64,000 nt of DNA from Nocardioides kribbensis (GCF_015070375.1 NZ_JADCLL010000006.1:62001-126000), one strand, 5' to 3'; shown: positions 7,010-15,704, numbered from the stretch's first letter. Numbers and translations: made by a program. Notes: a model not told the origin generated them from the letters alone.

Positions 7010-8194
7010 ATGACGACCGTCGACCTCCCGCTGCTGCCGCTGGGCCGCGGCACCGACCTGTCCGCCGAGCGCGGCGTCGAGTGCCCGGGCGACCTCCCCC
7101 CGGCCTCCGACCCCGACCTGGTCGCACGCGCCCGGGCGGCGAAGGAGGCGCTGGGCGACAAGGTCTTCGTGCTCGGCCACCACTACCAGCGCGACGAGGT
7201 CATCGCCTTCGCCGACGTCACCGGCGACTCCTTCAAGCTGGCCCGCGACGCCGCGGCCCGCCCCGACGCGGAGTACATCGTCTTCTGCGGCGTGCACTTC
7301 ATGGCCGAGTCGGCCGACATCCTCACCGGCCCCGACCAGCAGGTCATCCTCCCCGACCTCGCCGCCGGCTGCTCCATGGCCGACATGGCGCGCCTGACCC
7401 AGGTCGAGGCCGCGTGGGCCGCCCTCGAGGCCGCCGGCGTCGCCGACTCGGTCGTGCCGGTGACCTACATGAACTCCTCGGCCGACATCAAGGCCTTCTG
7501 CGGTCGCCACGGCGGGGTGGTGTGCACCTCGAGCAACGCCGAGGTCGCCCTCGAGTGGGCCTTCGAGCAGAAGGGCGGCGTCGCCGGCGGTGCGAAGGTC
7601 CTGTTCCTGCCCGACCAGCACCTCGGCCGCAACACCGCCGTGCTGCAGATGGGCCTGGGCCTCGACGACTGCGTCGTCTACGACCCCCACCGCCCCGACG
7701 GCGGCCTGAGCCCCGAGCAGCTCTCCGACGCGACCATGATCCTGTGGAAGGGCCACTGCTCGGTGCACGGCCGCTTCTCCGCCGAGGTCGTCGACCAGCT
7801 GCGCGCCACGATCCCCGACGTGCAGATCCTCGTGCACCCCGAGTGCACCCACGAGGTCGTGCTGAAGGCCGACCTGGTGGGCTCCACCGAGTTCATCATC
7901 AAGACCATCGAGGCCGCACCGGCAGGCTCGAGCTGGGCCATCGGCACCGAGCTCAACCTCGTCAAGCGGCTGGCCGCCGCCCACCCCGACAAGCGCATCA
8001 CGTTCCTCGACAAGACCGTGTGCTACTGCTCCACGATGAACCGCATCGACCTGCCCCACTTCGTGTGGGCCATGGAGTCGCTCGTCGCGGGCACCGTGGT
8101 CAACCGCATCGAGGTCGACCCCGAGACCGAGAAGTGGGCGCTCGTGGCGCTCGAGCGGATGCTCGCCCTGCCCGGACGCACCGCCAAGGACTGA
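7010..8194 (+). CDS. nadA: Quinolinate synthase A
   Basis: A 394-residue [4Fe-4S] enzyme that condenses iminoaspartate with dihydroxyacetone phosphate to quinolinate in de novo NAD synthesis. Visible features are FVLGHHYQRDEVI, the cluster-ligand regions VFCGVHFMAE and CYCSTMNR, AAGCSMADM and the substrate-binding HPECTHEV. It belongs to the longer form of the family. The ATG at 7010 is preceded by GGCAGGAAT. Unlike most actinobacterial loci, nadB and nadC do not follow: the next gene, a histidine kinase, is convergent. Confidence 0.95.
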   Translation: MTTVDLPLLPLGRGTDLSAERGVECPGDLPPASDPDLVARARAAKEALGDKVFVLGHHYQRDEVIAFADVTGDSFKLARDAAARPDAEYIVFCGVHFMAESADILTGPDQQVILPDLAAGCSMADMARLTQVEAAWAALEAAGVADSVVPVTYMNSSADIKAFCGRHGGVVCTSSNAEVALEWAFEQKGGVAGGAKVLFLPDQHLGRNTAVLQMGLGLDDCVVYDPHRPDGGLSPEQLSDATMILWKGHCSVHGRFSAEVVDQLRATIPDVQILVHPECTHEVVLKADLVGSTEFIIKTIEAAPAGSSWAIGTELNLVKRLAAAHPDKRITFLDKTVCYCSTMNRIDLPHFVWAMESLVAGTVVNRIEVDPETEKWALVALERMLALPGRTAKD

Positions 8195-8225
8195 CCCGAC
8201 CCGTACGCCGGGGCCGCCCCGCGGT

Positions 8226-8242
8226 CCCGGCCGTGGGCCGGG
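8226..8242. terminator. Hairpin between convergent nadA and histidine kinase
   Basis: Seven-base arms CCCGGCC and GGCCGGG around GTG, placed in the 64-bp gap between two convergent stops. It could end transcription from both sides. Confidence 0.5.
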
Positions 8243-8258
8243 CCGACGGGTCGCCAGG

Positions 8259-9563
8259 TCAGAGCGGCAGGGCGAACCAGACGGTGGCCCCGCCGCCAGC
8301 GGTCTCCGTGACACCGACGTCGCCGCCGTGGGCCTCGACGATGCGGCGCACCGTGGCCAGGCCGATGCCGAAGCCCGGCACCTCCGTCGCGACGCGGGCC
8401 AGGGGCTCGAAGACGCGGTCGCGCTGCTCGGCGGGGATGCCGATGCCGTGGTCGACGACCTCCACGCGCCAGCCGTCGACGCCCTGGCCCGCCTCGGGGT
8501 CGAGCGGGTCGGCCACCCCGGGGCCGAGGACCACGGTCGGTCGGGCGCGGACCTCGATGCGGGCCGGCTGCCCGGGCCGGGTGAACTTCGCGGCGTTGGC
8601 CACGAGGTTCTGCAGGACGGCACGCAGCTGCACGTGGTCGCCCGGCACGGTGGGCAGCGGGTCGATGGTCAGCTCGGCGCCGACCAACGCGGTCTCGAGG
8701 TCCTCGTGGACCTCGGCGGCGACCTCGTCGAGGTCCACCGGCTCTCGTGTCAGCTCGGCCCCCACGCGCGCGAAGGCGAGCAGGTCGTCGATCATCGACT
8801 GCATGCGCGTCGCGCCGCCGCGGGCACGGCGCACGAGGAACTGGAGGTCGTCGGACTCCGGGTCGACCTCCTCCTCGATCATGCTCAGCGACATGGCGAC
8901 GGCGGTGAGCGGGTTGCGCAGGTCGTGGCTGACCTGGCCGGCGAAGGCGGCCAGCTGCTGGTTGGAGCGCTCCAGCTCGACCCGGGCCTGCTCGAGCTCG
9001 ACGACGGAGGCCGCGAGCTCACGGCTGCGCAGCTCGAGCTCCAGGAGGTCGACCACGCGGTCGGCCAGCTTCTGCAGGGAGTCCTCCTGCGCGGCGGAGA
9101 GCTGCCGCGGCACGGTGTCGAAGACGCACAGCGTGCCGATGACCACTCCGCCCGGGGTGGTCAGCTGGTGGGTGGCGTAGAAGCGCACGTCGCCGAGCAC
9201 CCCGGTGACGAACGGGTTGTCCCGGAAGCGCTCGTCCTGGGAGGCGTCGGGCACGATGACCGGCTCGTCCTCGTGGAGGACCGCGGCGCACATCGAGTCC
9301 TCCCGGCTGCACACCGAGGCGTCGAAGCCCTTGGTGGCGATCTGGTGCTGGGAGGTGTCGGAGATGAGGTTGATGGTGGCCATCGGCACGTCGGCGACCT
9401 GGGCGGCCACCTCGACCAGGGCGACCAGGTCGTCGCGCGGCGGGTCGACGAGCACCTGGTAGCGGTCGATCTCCACCACGCGCTGGCGGTCGAGGGCCGA
9501 GCCGTCGCCGTGCGGCGCCATCGGCGGCGCGGGCTGGGTCCGTGACTGCTCCGAGAGGGACAC
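8259..9563 (-). CDS. GAF-domain sensor histidine kinase
   Basis: A 434-residue soluble kinase without membrane segments. Residues about 35-175 form a GAF sensor (ATINLISDTSQHQIATKG, MCAAVLHEDEPVIVPDASQD, FYATHQLTTPGGVVIGTLCV), a subtype often found in cytoplasmic redox- or light-sensing kinases. A coiled linker follows, then a HisKA domain with phospho-acceptor H213 in QVSHDLRNPLT and a HATPase_c domain (N box LQNLVANAAKF, DHGIGIP, GFGIGLA). The GTG start at 9563 has AGGAG five bases upstream. No response regulator is adjacent, so the partner is unknown. The psp cluster lies directly upstream on the same strand, but 124 bp separate them. Confidence 0.9.
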   Translation of the reverse strand: MSLSEQSRTQPAPPMAPHGDGSALDRQRVVEIDRYQVLVDPPRDDLVALVEVAAQVADVPMATINLISDTSQHQIATKGFDASVCSREDSMCAAVLHEDEPVIVPDASQDERFRDNPFVTGVLGDVRFYATHQLTTPGGVVIGTLCVFDTVPRQLSAAQEDSLQKLADRVVDLLELELRSRELAASVVELEQARVELERSNQQLAAFAGQVSHDLRNPLTAVAMSLSMIEEEVDPESDDLQFLVRRARGGATRMQSMIDDLLAFARVGAELTREPVDLDEVAAEVHEDLETALVGAELTIDPLPTVPGDHVQLRAVLQNLVANAAKFTRPGQPARIEVRARPTVVLGPGVADPLDPEAGQGVDGWRVEVVDHGIGIPAEQRDRVFEPLARVATEVPGFGIGLATVRRIVEAHGGDVGVTETAGGGATVWFALPL

Positions 9564-9687
9564 GACGCTCCTGGGGGTGGGACCGCGACCCCCGCGGGGG
9601 GACGTGGGCGCGGTGGATGGCTCCTTCGTCAGACCCTAGTGCCTGGGAGCACGCGTGTGCGCCGTACGGCCGGTCCAGGCGGCGGGG

Positions 9688-10260
9688 TCACAGGCCCGGT
9701 GCGCCCCAGACCGCGAGCCAGCGCGACATGTCCCTCTCCACGGGCAGCTCGCCGGCCAGGGTCTCGCGCAGGGAGATCTCGGTGAGGTTGTCGCGCTGCT
9801 GCGGACCCGACGGGGCGAAGGGGTAGAAGGTGCCCTGCTTGTAGAGGTAGACCAGCCCCACCCGACGCCCGGAAGCGTCCTGGAAGGGCACCAGGGAGCA
9901 CAGCAGCCCGGGACCGAACCCGTGGGCCTCCAGGGTCGTGTTGACCGCGTGGAGGTCGGTGCACAGACCCGCGACGTCGTCGGGGTCGTCGTCGACGACG
10001 AGCCAGGTGAAGCCGAACTCGTCGCGGCTGGTGCGCACCTCGGGCGCGTCGGGGGCGTCGCGCAGCAGCGCGAGGATGTCGGCCTCGACCTGCCCGAAGG
10101 CGGCGCCGCCGGCGGCGCGGTAGCACACCGCCCCGGAGCCGGTGGGCCGCAGACCGGCCGAGGCCTGCAGGGTGATCGCCGCGCTGGGCACGAGGAAGAG
10201 CGCGTCGAGGTTGGCCTGCTTGGGGGTGGTGCGCCCCAGAAACGCGTCGAGGAAGCCCAT
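9688..10260 (-). CDS. pspAB: PspA-associated protein PspAB
   Basis: A 190-residue protein matching the actinobacterial PspAB family found with PspA and HtpX. It begins MGFLDAFLGRTTPKQANLDA and carries the features TGSGAVCYRAA, EFGFTWLVVDD and GLVYLYKQGTFYPFAP. It has no signal or membrane helix. Its ATG overlaps the htpX stop (ATGA), so it is translationally coupled to the protease. Biochemical function is unknown; the context points to a role in membrane-stress handling with PspA. Confidence 0.85.
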   Translation of the reverse strand: MGFLDAFLGRTTPKQANLDALFLVPSAAITLQASAGLRPTGSGAVCYRAAGGAAFGQVEADILALLRDAPDAPEVRTSRDEFGFTWLVVDDDPDDVAGLCTDLHAVNTTLEAHGFGPGLLCSLVPFQDASGRRVGLVYLYKQGTFYPFAPSGPQQRDNLTEISLRETLAGELPVERDMSRWLAVWGAPGL

Positions 10261-11177
10261 CAGAGCGCCGGCCGTCCGAGCTCGGCCTGGATGCGGGCCA
10301 GCTGCTCGAGGCGCTGCTCGAGCGAGGGGTGGGTGCTGGTGAGGGTCTTCAGCGAGGCACCGCGCACGGCGGGGGCGATGAAGAAGGCGTTCATCGACTG
10401 CGTGGCGCGCAGGTCCTTCTGCGGGATCGTGTTGATCTCGCCGGTGATCTTCTGCAGCGCGGAGGCCAGTCCCTGGGGGTTCATCGTGAGGTAGGCCCCC
10501 GAGCGGTCGGCCGAGAGCTCGCGATAGCGCGAGAGGACCTTGATGAGCACGAAGCTCACGGCGTAGGTGACCACGCTGACCAGCAGCACGAGCAGCCACA
10601 CCGGGAGCCCGTTGTTGTTGTCGCGGCGCCCGCCGCCGAAGATCGCGCCGTACTGCGCACCCTGGGTGAGCGTGCCGGCGAGGATGCCGGCCGAGGAGGC
10701 CGCGGTCATCACCAGCACGTCGCGGTGCGCGACGTGGGAGAGCTCGTGGGCGAGCACGCCCTCCAGCTCCTCGGCGTTGAGGGTCTGCATGATGCCGGTG
10801 GTGACGACGACGACGGCGCGCTCCGGGGAGCGCCCGGTGGCGAAGGCGTTGGGCAGCCGATTGTCGGCGATGCCGACCCGCGGCTTGGGCATGTCGGCCA
10901 GGGCGCACAGCCGGTCAATCATGCCGTGCAGCTCGGGGGCCTGCTGCGGGGTCACCTCGCGCGCACGCATGGCCTTCATCGCCACGGTGTCGGAGGAGTA
11001 CCACTGCCACCACACCAAGCCGAGGCCGGCCACGCCGATGAGCAGACCGAGGCCCGGGCTGCGGAAGACCGCCATCAGCCCGACGACGAGCACCACGAAG
11101 AGCAGCCCGAGGAGGAACATCACGAGGGTCATCCGCGCGGTGAGGCCGCGGTCCTTGACGAAGCGGGAGTGGGCCAT
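10260..11177 (-). CDS. htpX: Membrane zinc metalloprotease HtpX (M48)
   Basis: A 305-residue M48 peptidase. Two N-terminal helices (about 15-35 and 42-60) anchor it. The cytoplasmic zinc site is H144-E145-L-S-H148 in VLAHELSHVAHRDV, with the downstream ligand Glu in the YRELSADRSGAYLT region. HtpX degrades damaged membrane proteins. Here it lies between pspAA (75 bp upstream) and pspAB (overlapping), which places membrane-protein turnover in the Psp response. The ATG at 11177 gives the normal length. Confidence 0.95.
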   Translation of the reverse strand: MAHSRFVKDRGLTARMTLVMFLLGLLFVVLVVGLMAVFRSPGLGLLIGVAGLGLVWWQWYSSDTVAMKAMRAREVTPQQAPELHGMIDRLCALADMPKPRVGIADNRLPNAFATGRSPERAVVVVTTGIMQTLNAEELEGVLAHELSHVAHRDVLVMTAASSAGILAGTLTQGAQYGAIFGGGRRDNNNGLPVWLLVLLVSVVTYAVSFVLIKVLSRYRELSADRSGAYLTMNPQGLASALQKITGEINTIPQKDLRATQSMNAFFIAPAVRGASLKTLTSTHPSLEQRLEQLARIQAELGRPAL

Positions 11178-11252
11178 GGACCCAGTGTCCCCGACCTGCC
11201 CAAGAGGACCCTGTGAGCGGCCTGGGGCGGGAGGGCGGGGCCCGACGGAGGG

Positions 11253-11531
11253 TCAGCCGGGGATGAGCCCGTCGTCAGCGAGCATCTCGCGCACCTCGGC
11301 CAGGCTGGCGTCGGCGGGCGGGAGGATGAGGTCGGACTCGTCGAGGCTGTCGAGGGCGTGGGCCACGCCGACGGTGCGCACGCCCTCGAGCAGGGCGTGC
11401 AGCGCCGGGGCGAAGGCGTCCTCGTCGCCGGCCTCGACGGCGGTCTCGACCGCGGCGTCGAGCGCGTTGAGACGGTCGAGGGCGTTGTCGGCGACGTCGT
11501 ACTGCCCCTCGCCGAGGATGCGCACGATCAT
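11253..11531 (-). CDS. pspAA: PspA-associated protein PspAA
   Basis: A 92-residue protein beginning MIVRILGEGQYDV, the conserved start of the PspAA family. The rest is acidic and helical and ends VREMLADDGLIPG. Its ATG overlaps the pspA stop (ATGA), so the two are co-translated. PspAA is thought to act with PspA at the membrane; its exact role is not known. No membrane segment is predicted by eye. Confidence 0.9.
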   Translation of the reverse strand: MIVRILGEGQYDVADNALDRLNALDAAVETAVEAGDEDAFAPALHALLEGVRTVGVAHALDSLDESDLILPPADASLAEVREMLADDGLIPG

Positions 11532-12322
11532 GCCTGGCCGTCCCGGGGCTGCTCGGCCTTCTGCGGCTCGGCGGCGAGGATGTCGCCGCCGTCGCCACCC
11601 TCGATGGCCTGCGGCTGCGCGGGGGCGGAGACGCCCTTGAGGCGGGCGAGCTCGGCCTCGACGTCGGACTGCGAGCTCATCGCGTCGAGCTCGCGGCTGA
11701 TGTCGTCGCCGCGGTTGAGGGAGCTGGCGTCGTCGAGCGCACCGGAGGCGATCAGCTCGTCGATGGCACCCGCGCGGGCCTGCATCTGCGCGGTCTTGTC
11801 CTCGGCACGCTGCATGGCCAGGCCGATGTCGCCCATCTCCTCGCCGATGCCCGACATCGCCTCGTTGATGCGGGTCTGGGCCTCCGCGGCGGTGTAGGTG
11901 GCCTTGATCGTCTCCTTGCGCGTGCGGAAGGACTCGACCTTGGCCTGCAGGCGCTGCTGGGCGAGGGTCAGCTTCTCCTCCTCGCCCTGGAGCTGCGCGT
12001 GCTGGGCCTTGAGGTCGTCGATCTGGCCGTTGAGGGCCGACTTGCGCGTCAGTGCCTCGCGGGCGAGGTCCTCGCGGCCCATGTCGATGGCCTTCTGGGC
12101 CTGGCCCTGGAGCTTGGCGCCCTGCTGCTCGAGCTGGTTGACCTGCAGCTCGACCCGCTTGCGGCTGGTGGCGACGTCGGCCACGCCGCGGCGGACCTTC
12201 GAGAGCAGGTCGAGCTGGCGCTGGTAGCTGTAGTCCAGCGTCTCGCGGGGGTCCTCCGCACGGTCGAGGGCGGTGTTGGCCTTCGACCTGAAGATCAGGC
12301 TGATGCGCTTCATGAGGCTCAT
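11528..12322 (-). CDS. pspA: Phage shock protein A (PspA/IM30)
   Basis: A 264-residue member of the PspA/Vipp1 family, which binds and stabilises stressed membranes. It starts MSLMKRISLIFRSKANTALD. The N-terminal amphipathic helix leads into long coiled-coil helices (about 25-190) rich in Gln, Glu and Lys, with DPRETLDYSYQRQLDLL typical of the family. The C-terminal tail is extended and acidic. ATG 12322 is preferred over the internal ATG at 12313 because GAGG lies upstream of it. It heads the pspA-pspAA-htpX-pspAB cluster. No PspF or PspBC homologue is present, so control must differ from E. coli; the promoter lies in the 267-bp gap to 12590. Confidence 0.95.
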   Translation of the reverse strand: MSLMKRISLIFRSKANTALDRAEDPRETLDYSYQRQLDLLSKVRRGVADVATSRKRVELQVNQLEQQGAKLQGQAQKAIDMGREDLAREALTRKSALNGQIDDLKAQHAQLQGEEEKLTLAQQRLQAKVESFRTRKETIKATYTAAEAQTRINEAMSGIGEEMGDIGLAMQRAEDKTAQMQARAGAIDELIASGALDDASSLNRGDDISRELDAMSSQSDVEAELARLKGVSAPAQPQAIEGGDGGDILAAEPQKAEQPRDGQA

Positions 12323-12442
12323 GGGGTGCTGGTCCCTCTTCCGGACGGGTGCGGCTGTGGTGCTCACCCTACGGCCGCGCGGCAACACCGGCCACGGCCA
12401 CCGGGGCACGGGCACGCACGGGCGGCCGGGCGGCACCTCCGG

Positions 12443-12484
12443 CGCACCGTCACCGCACCGTCACCGCACTGCCACCGCACCGCC
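12443..12484. repeat. 11-bp tandem repeat, about 3.8 copies
   Basis: CGCACCGTCAC occurs twice exactly, then once with two changes and once partially, in the divergent promoter region between pspA and the DUF3043 gene. It is not coding. It may place regulator sites on one helical face, or be simple slippage. Confidence 0.6.
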
Positions 12485-12589
12485 GACGGCGCCACGACGC
12501 CGGTAGGCTGGCACCGGGCAGGTGCGCGGGGCCGCCCTCACGCTCAGCACCCTCTCCGTCCGCTCCCCGCCCGTCACGAGGTCACCGCG

Positions 12590-13174
12590 TTGTTTGGTCG
12601 CAGCAAGTCCGACACCACCACCGAGGCGCCGCCGGTCGTCAAGCCCGGCGGCAAGGGGCGCCCGACGCCCACCCGCAAGGAGGCCGAGGCCGCCGCCCGG
12701 GCCCGCGCCAAGGTGCCGCGCACGCGGCGCGAGCAGGCCCAGGCCCAGCGCGCCGCCCGCGTGGAGTCGAGCCAGAAGGTCCGCAAGGCGATGAAGGAGG
12801 GCGACGAGCGCTACTTCCTGGCCCGCGACCGGGGGCCGGTGCGCAGCTTCATCCGCGACTTCGTCGACGTGCGCTTCTCCTTCATCGAGCTGATGATCCC
12901 GCTGCTGATCATCACGATGATCCTCACCTACTCCGGCAACGCGACGCTGGCCGGCATCGGCAACACCATCCTCTTCGGCACGCTGCTGCTCGTCGTGCTC
13001 GACATGGTCTTCCTGCGCTTCAAGATGCGACGCGAGCTCAAGCGGCGCTTCCCCGACACCGCACTCAAGGGCACGACGTACTACGCGCTCACCCGGGCGC
13101 TGCAGATGAAGTTCATGCGGCTGCCCAAGGCGAAGGTCAAGCTCGGCCAGAGCCTGCCCGAGCACTACCGCTGA
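12590..13174 (+). CDS. DUF3043 membrane protein
   Basis: A 194-residue protein of the actinobacterial DUF3043 family. The first 70 residues are very basic (KPGGKGRPTPTRKEAE and AKVPRTRREQAQAQRAAR). Two membrane helices follow (FIELMIPLLIITMILTYSG and TILFGTLLLVVLDMVFLRF), and the tail is again basic. The TTG at 12590 is chosen because family members begin at this FGRSK position and GAGG lies eight bases upstream. A TAGGCT near 12503 is a possible -10 box. Function is unknown. It diverges from pspA, which may be coincidence or may hint at a membrane-related role. Confidence 0.85.
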   Translation: MFGRSKSDTTTEAPPVVKPGGKGRPTPTRKEAEAAARARAKVPRTRREQAQAQRAARVESSQKVRKAMKEGDERYFLARDRGPVRSFIRDFVDVRFSFIELMIPLLIITMILTYSGNATLAGIGNTILFGTLLLVVLDMVFLRFKMRRELKRRFPDTALKGTTYYALTRALQMKFMRLPKAKVKLGQSLPEHYR

Positions 13175-13205
13175 CCCGGCAGCCCAGGCACCACGTCCCG
13201 GCACG

Positions 13206-13242
13206 ACACCGCCCCCCGACCGTCTCGGTCGGGGGGCGGTGT
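13206..13242. terminator. Bidirectional terminator hairpin
   Basis: A 16-bp perfect stem, ACACCGCCCCCCGACC and GGTCGGGGGGCGGTGT, with loop GTCTC, between the convergent DUF3043 and aldo/keto reductase genes. Confidence 0.85.
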
Positions 13243-13291
13243 GCGTCAGGGGCGGCGGCGCCCCGGCGTCGTCGAGGCTCGGTGTCGAGGC

Positions 13292-14305
13292 TCAGCGGTC
13301 GGAGAAGTCCCGGGTCCTCGGCGACTGGGTCTTGGCCGGGTCGCGCTCGACGACGGGGTCGAGCACCTCGTCGATGCGGCTCAGCGCCTCGTCCTCCAGC
13401 CTCACGCCGGCGGCCTTGACGTTGTCGGTGACCTGCTCGGGGCGGCTGGCGCCGATGATCGCGGAGGAGACGTTGGGGTTGTGCAGCACCCAGGCGATCG
13501 CCAGCTGGGCCAGGGTCAGGCCGGCCTCGTCGGCGATGGGCTGCAGCTGCTGCACGCGCTCGAGCACGTCGTCCTTCATCCAGCGGCTGATCATGTCGGC
13601 GCCGCCCTTGCTGTCGGTGGCGCGCGAGCCGGCGGGGGCGTCCTGGCCGGGCTTGTACTTGCCGGTGAGCACGCCCTGCGCGATCGGCGACCAGACGACC
13701 TGGCCGATGCCGAGCTCCTCCGAGGTCGGCACGACCTCCGACTCGATGACGCGCCACAGCATGTTGTACTGCGGCTGGTTGGAGACGAAGGGGATGCGCA
13801 GCTCGCGGGCCAGCGCGTGGGCGGCGCGGATCTCCTCCGCGCGCCACTCCGAGACGCCGATGTAGAGCGCCTTGCCGGAGTGGACGACGTCGGCGAAGGC
13901 CTCCATCGTCTCCTCGAGCGGGGTCTCGTAGTCGTAGCGGTGGGCCTGGTAGAGGTCGACGTAGTCGGTGCCGAGGCGCGAGAGCGAGCCGTCGATCGAC
14001 TCCATGATGTGCTTGCGCGACAGGCCGTGGTCGTTGTGGGCGCCTGGGCCGGTGGGCCAGTAGACCTTGGTGAAGATCTCCAGGCCCTCGCGCCGCTCGC
14101 CGGCGAGCGCCCGGCCGAGCACGCTCTCCGCGGCGGTGTTGGCGTAGACGTCGGCGGTGTCGAAGGTCGTGATGCCCTCCTCCAGCGCCTGCCGCACACA
14201 GGCCAGGGCGGCGTCCTCCTCGACCTGCGAGCCGTGGGTGAGCCAGTTGCCGTACGAGATGGCCGAGATCTTCAGGCCGCTCTTTCCGAGGTTACGAATC
14301 TCCAT
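13292..14305 (-). CDS. Aldo/keto reductase
   Basis: A 337-residue NADPH-dependent oxidoreductase of the Kv-beta/YghZ-like branch. The (beta/alpha)8 signature is clear: GITTFDTADVYANTAAE with the catalytic Tyr, EIFTKVYWPTG with the Lys, VDLYQAHRYD with the His, and the cofactor region VSSAIIGASRPEQV. The start MEIRNLGKSGLKISAISYG at ATG 14305 is the standard family opening, with CGGAGG directly upstream. The substrate cannot be told from the sequence. It is transcribed alone, between a shared terminator and a divergent GNAT gene. Confidence 0.9.
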   Translation of the reverse strand: MEIRNLGKSGLKISAISYGNWLTHGSQVEEDAALACVRQALEEGITTFDTADVYANTAAESVLGRALAGERREGLEIFTKVYWPTGPGAHNDHGLSRKHIMESIDGSLSRLGTDYVDLYQAHRYDYETPLEETMEAFADVVHSGKALYIGVSEWRAEEIRAAHALARELRIPFVSNQPQYNMLWRVIESEVVPTSEELGIGQVVWSPIAQGVLTGKYKPGQDAPAGSRATDSKGGADMISRWMKDDVLERVQQLQPIADEAGLTLAQLAIAWVLHNPNVSSAIIGASRPEQVTDNVKAAGVRLEDEALSRIDEVLDPVVERDPAKTQSPRTRDFSDR

Positions 14306-14368
14306 GCCTCCGACCCTAGACCCGGGGGGCAACGGCCCGGGGCCGCCGGGTGCTGCGAGGATCGCGCC

Positions 14369-14923
14369 ATGACCTCTGCCGGCCCCGACGTGTCCGTGCG
14401 GGTGGCGTGGGCCGACGACGCCGCCGCCATCGCCGCCCTCCAGCTGCGCGCCTGGCCCGACCTGTACGCCGGGTCCGTGCCGGTCGACGCGCTGCCGAGC
14501 GGCCCCGAGGCGGAGGCGGCCGCGGCCGAGACCTGGGCCCGGTCGCTGGCCCGGCCCGCCGACGCCCGCAACCGCGTGCTCGTCGCCCTCGAGCGCAACC
14601 GGCCCACCGGCTTCGTGGTGCTCACCCCCGCCGCCGACCCCGACTGCGACCCGGTGGCCGACGCGGAGGTCGTCGAGCTCGTCGTGGCCGCGGCCGACCG
14701 CGGGCGCGGCCACGGGTCGCGGCTGCTGCAGGCGGCGGCCGAGACCCTGCAGGCCGACCGCTTCACCCGGGCCGTGCTGTGGTCGATCGCGGCCGACGAC
14801 GCCCTGCGGGCCTTCCTGGTGGGCGCGGGCTGGGCCGCCGACGGCGCCCACCGTCGCCTCGACCTCACCGGTGACGGCACCACCGTGGTCTCGCAGGTGC
14901 GGCTGCACACCTCCCTGGTCTGA
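14369..14923 (+). CDS. GNAT-family N-acetyltransferase
   Basis: A 184-residue single-domain acetyltransferase. The acyl-CoA loop is ADRGRGHGSRLLQAAAETL (RGxGxGS), preceded by a beta strand VELVVAA and followed by FLVGAGWAADG, the common C-terminal motif. GAGG lies eight bases before ATG 14369. The azlCD pair follows after 10 bp on the same strand, so the three may be co-transcribed. Amino-acid or small-amine acetylation is possible, but the substrate is unknown. Confidence 0.85.
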   Translation: MTSAGPDVSVRVAWADDAAAIAALQLRAWPDLYAGSVPVDALPSGPEAEAAAAETWARSLARPADARNRVLVALERNRPTGFVVLTPAADPDCDPVADAEVVELVVAAADRGRGHGSRLLQAAAETLQADRFTRAVLWSIAADDALRAFLVGAGWAADGAHRRLDLTGDGTTVVSQVRLHTSLV

Positions 14924-14933
14924 CGCGGCCACC

Positions 14934-15704
14934 GTGACCACCCCACCCGGCGACGGCGCACAGCGTCCCGCGGCCCAGGAGCCCACCGGGGAGCCGGGCG
15001 GAGGCCCGGGCCGTGAGCGTGTGCAGCGGCGCGCGATCGTGCGCGACGGCCTCGGCATCGGGCTCGCCACCGGCGCCTACGGCCTCTCCTTCGGCGCGGT
15101 GTCGGTCTCGTCGGGACTGGACGTGGCCCAGACCTGCGTCCTGTCGCTGCTGATGTTCACCGGGGCCTCGCAGTTCGCGCTCGTCGGCGTGCTCGCCGTC
15201 GGCGGCAGCCCCGCCTCGGGTGCGGTCACCGCGCTGCTGCTCGGCACCCGCAACACCCTCTACGGGCTGCGCCTCGCCCCGCTGCTGGCCTGGCGCGGGC
15301 GTCGCCGGGCGCTGGCCGCCCACCTGCTGATCGACGAGTCGACCGCGATGGCGGTGGCGCGCCCCACGACCGCGCTCGCCCGTCTGGGGTTCCTGTCGAC
15401 CGGCCTGGCCGTCTTCGCGCTGTGGAACCTCGCCACCCTCCTCGGCGCCCTCGCCGGCGGGTCGCTCGGCGACCCCCGCGCCCTCGGCCTCGACGCCGCG
15501 GTGGGTGCGGCGTTCCTGGCCCTGCTCTGGCCGCGGCTGCGCGACCTGCCGACCCGCCTGGTGGCGCTCGCCGCGGCCGGTGTGGCGCTGGGCGCCGTAC
15601 CCCTCACGGCCGCGGGCGTGCCCGTGCTCGTCGCGGGCGGGGTGGCGCTGCTGGTCGGCGTGCTGCGCCGTGACCGGCCCGACCCGGGCGGTCCGGTCGC
15701 GTGA
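14934..15704 (+). CDS. azlC: AzlC-family branched-chain amino acid exporter, large subunit
   Basis: A 256-residue membrane protein of the AzlC family, the large component of LIV-E-type exporters. The signature GLSFGAVSVSSGLD and SLLMFTGASQFALVGVL is clear, followed by RNTLYGLRLAPLL and four or five further hydrophobic helices. The first 35 residues are polar and Pro/Gly-rich. The start is GTG 14934. Its stop overlaps the azlD start in GTGA. Substrates are probably branched-chain amino acids or analogues (family knowledge). Confidence 0.9.
   Translation: MTTPPGDGAQRPAAQEPTGEPGGGPGRERVQRRAIVRDGLGIGLATGAYGLSFGAVSVSSGLDVAQTCVLSLLMFTGASQFALVGVLAVGGSPASGAVTALLLGTRNTLYGLRLAPLLAWRGRRRALAAHLLIDESTAMAVARPTTALARLGFLSTGLAVFALWNLATLLGALAGGSLGDPRALGLDAAVGAAFLALLWPRLRDLPTRLVALAAAGVALGAVPLTAAGVPVLVAGGVALLVGVLRRDRPDPGGPVA

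Noticed and set aside
12443..12484. Short direct repeats considered as a CRISPR array
   Set aside because: Units are only 11 bp with no spacers, and no cas gene is near.
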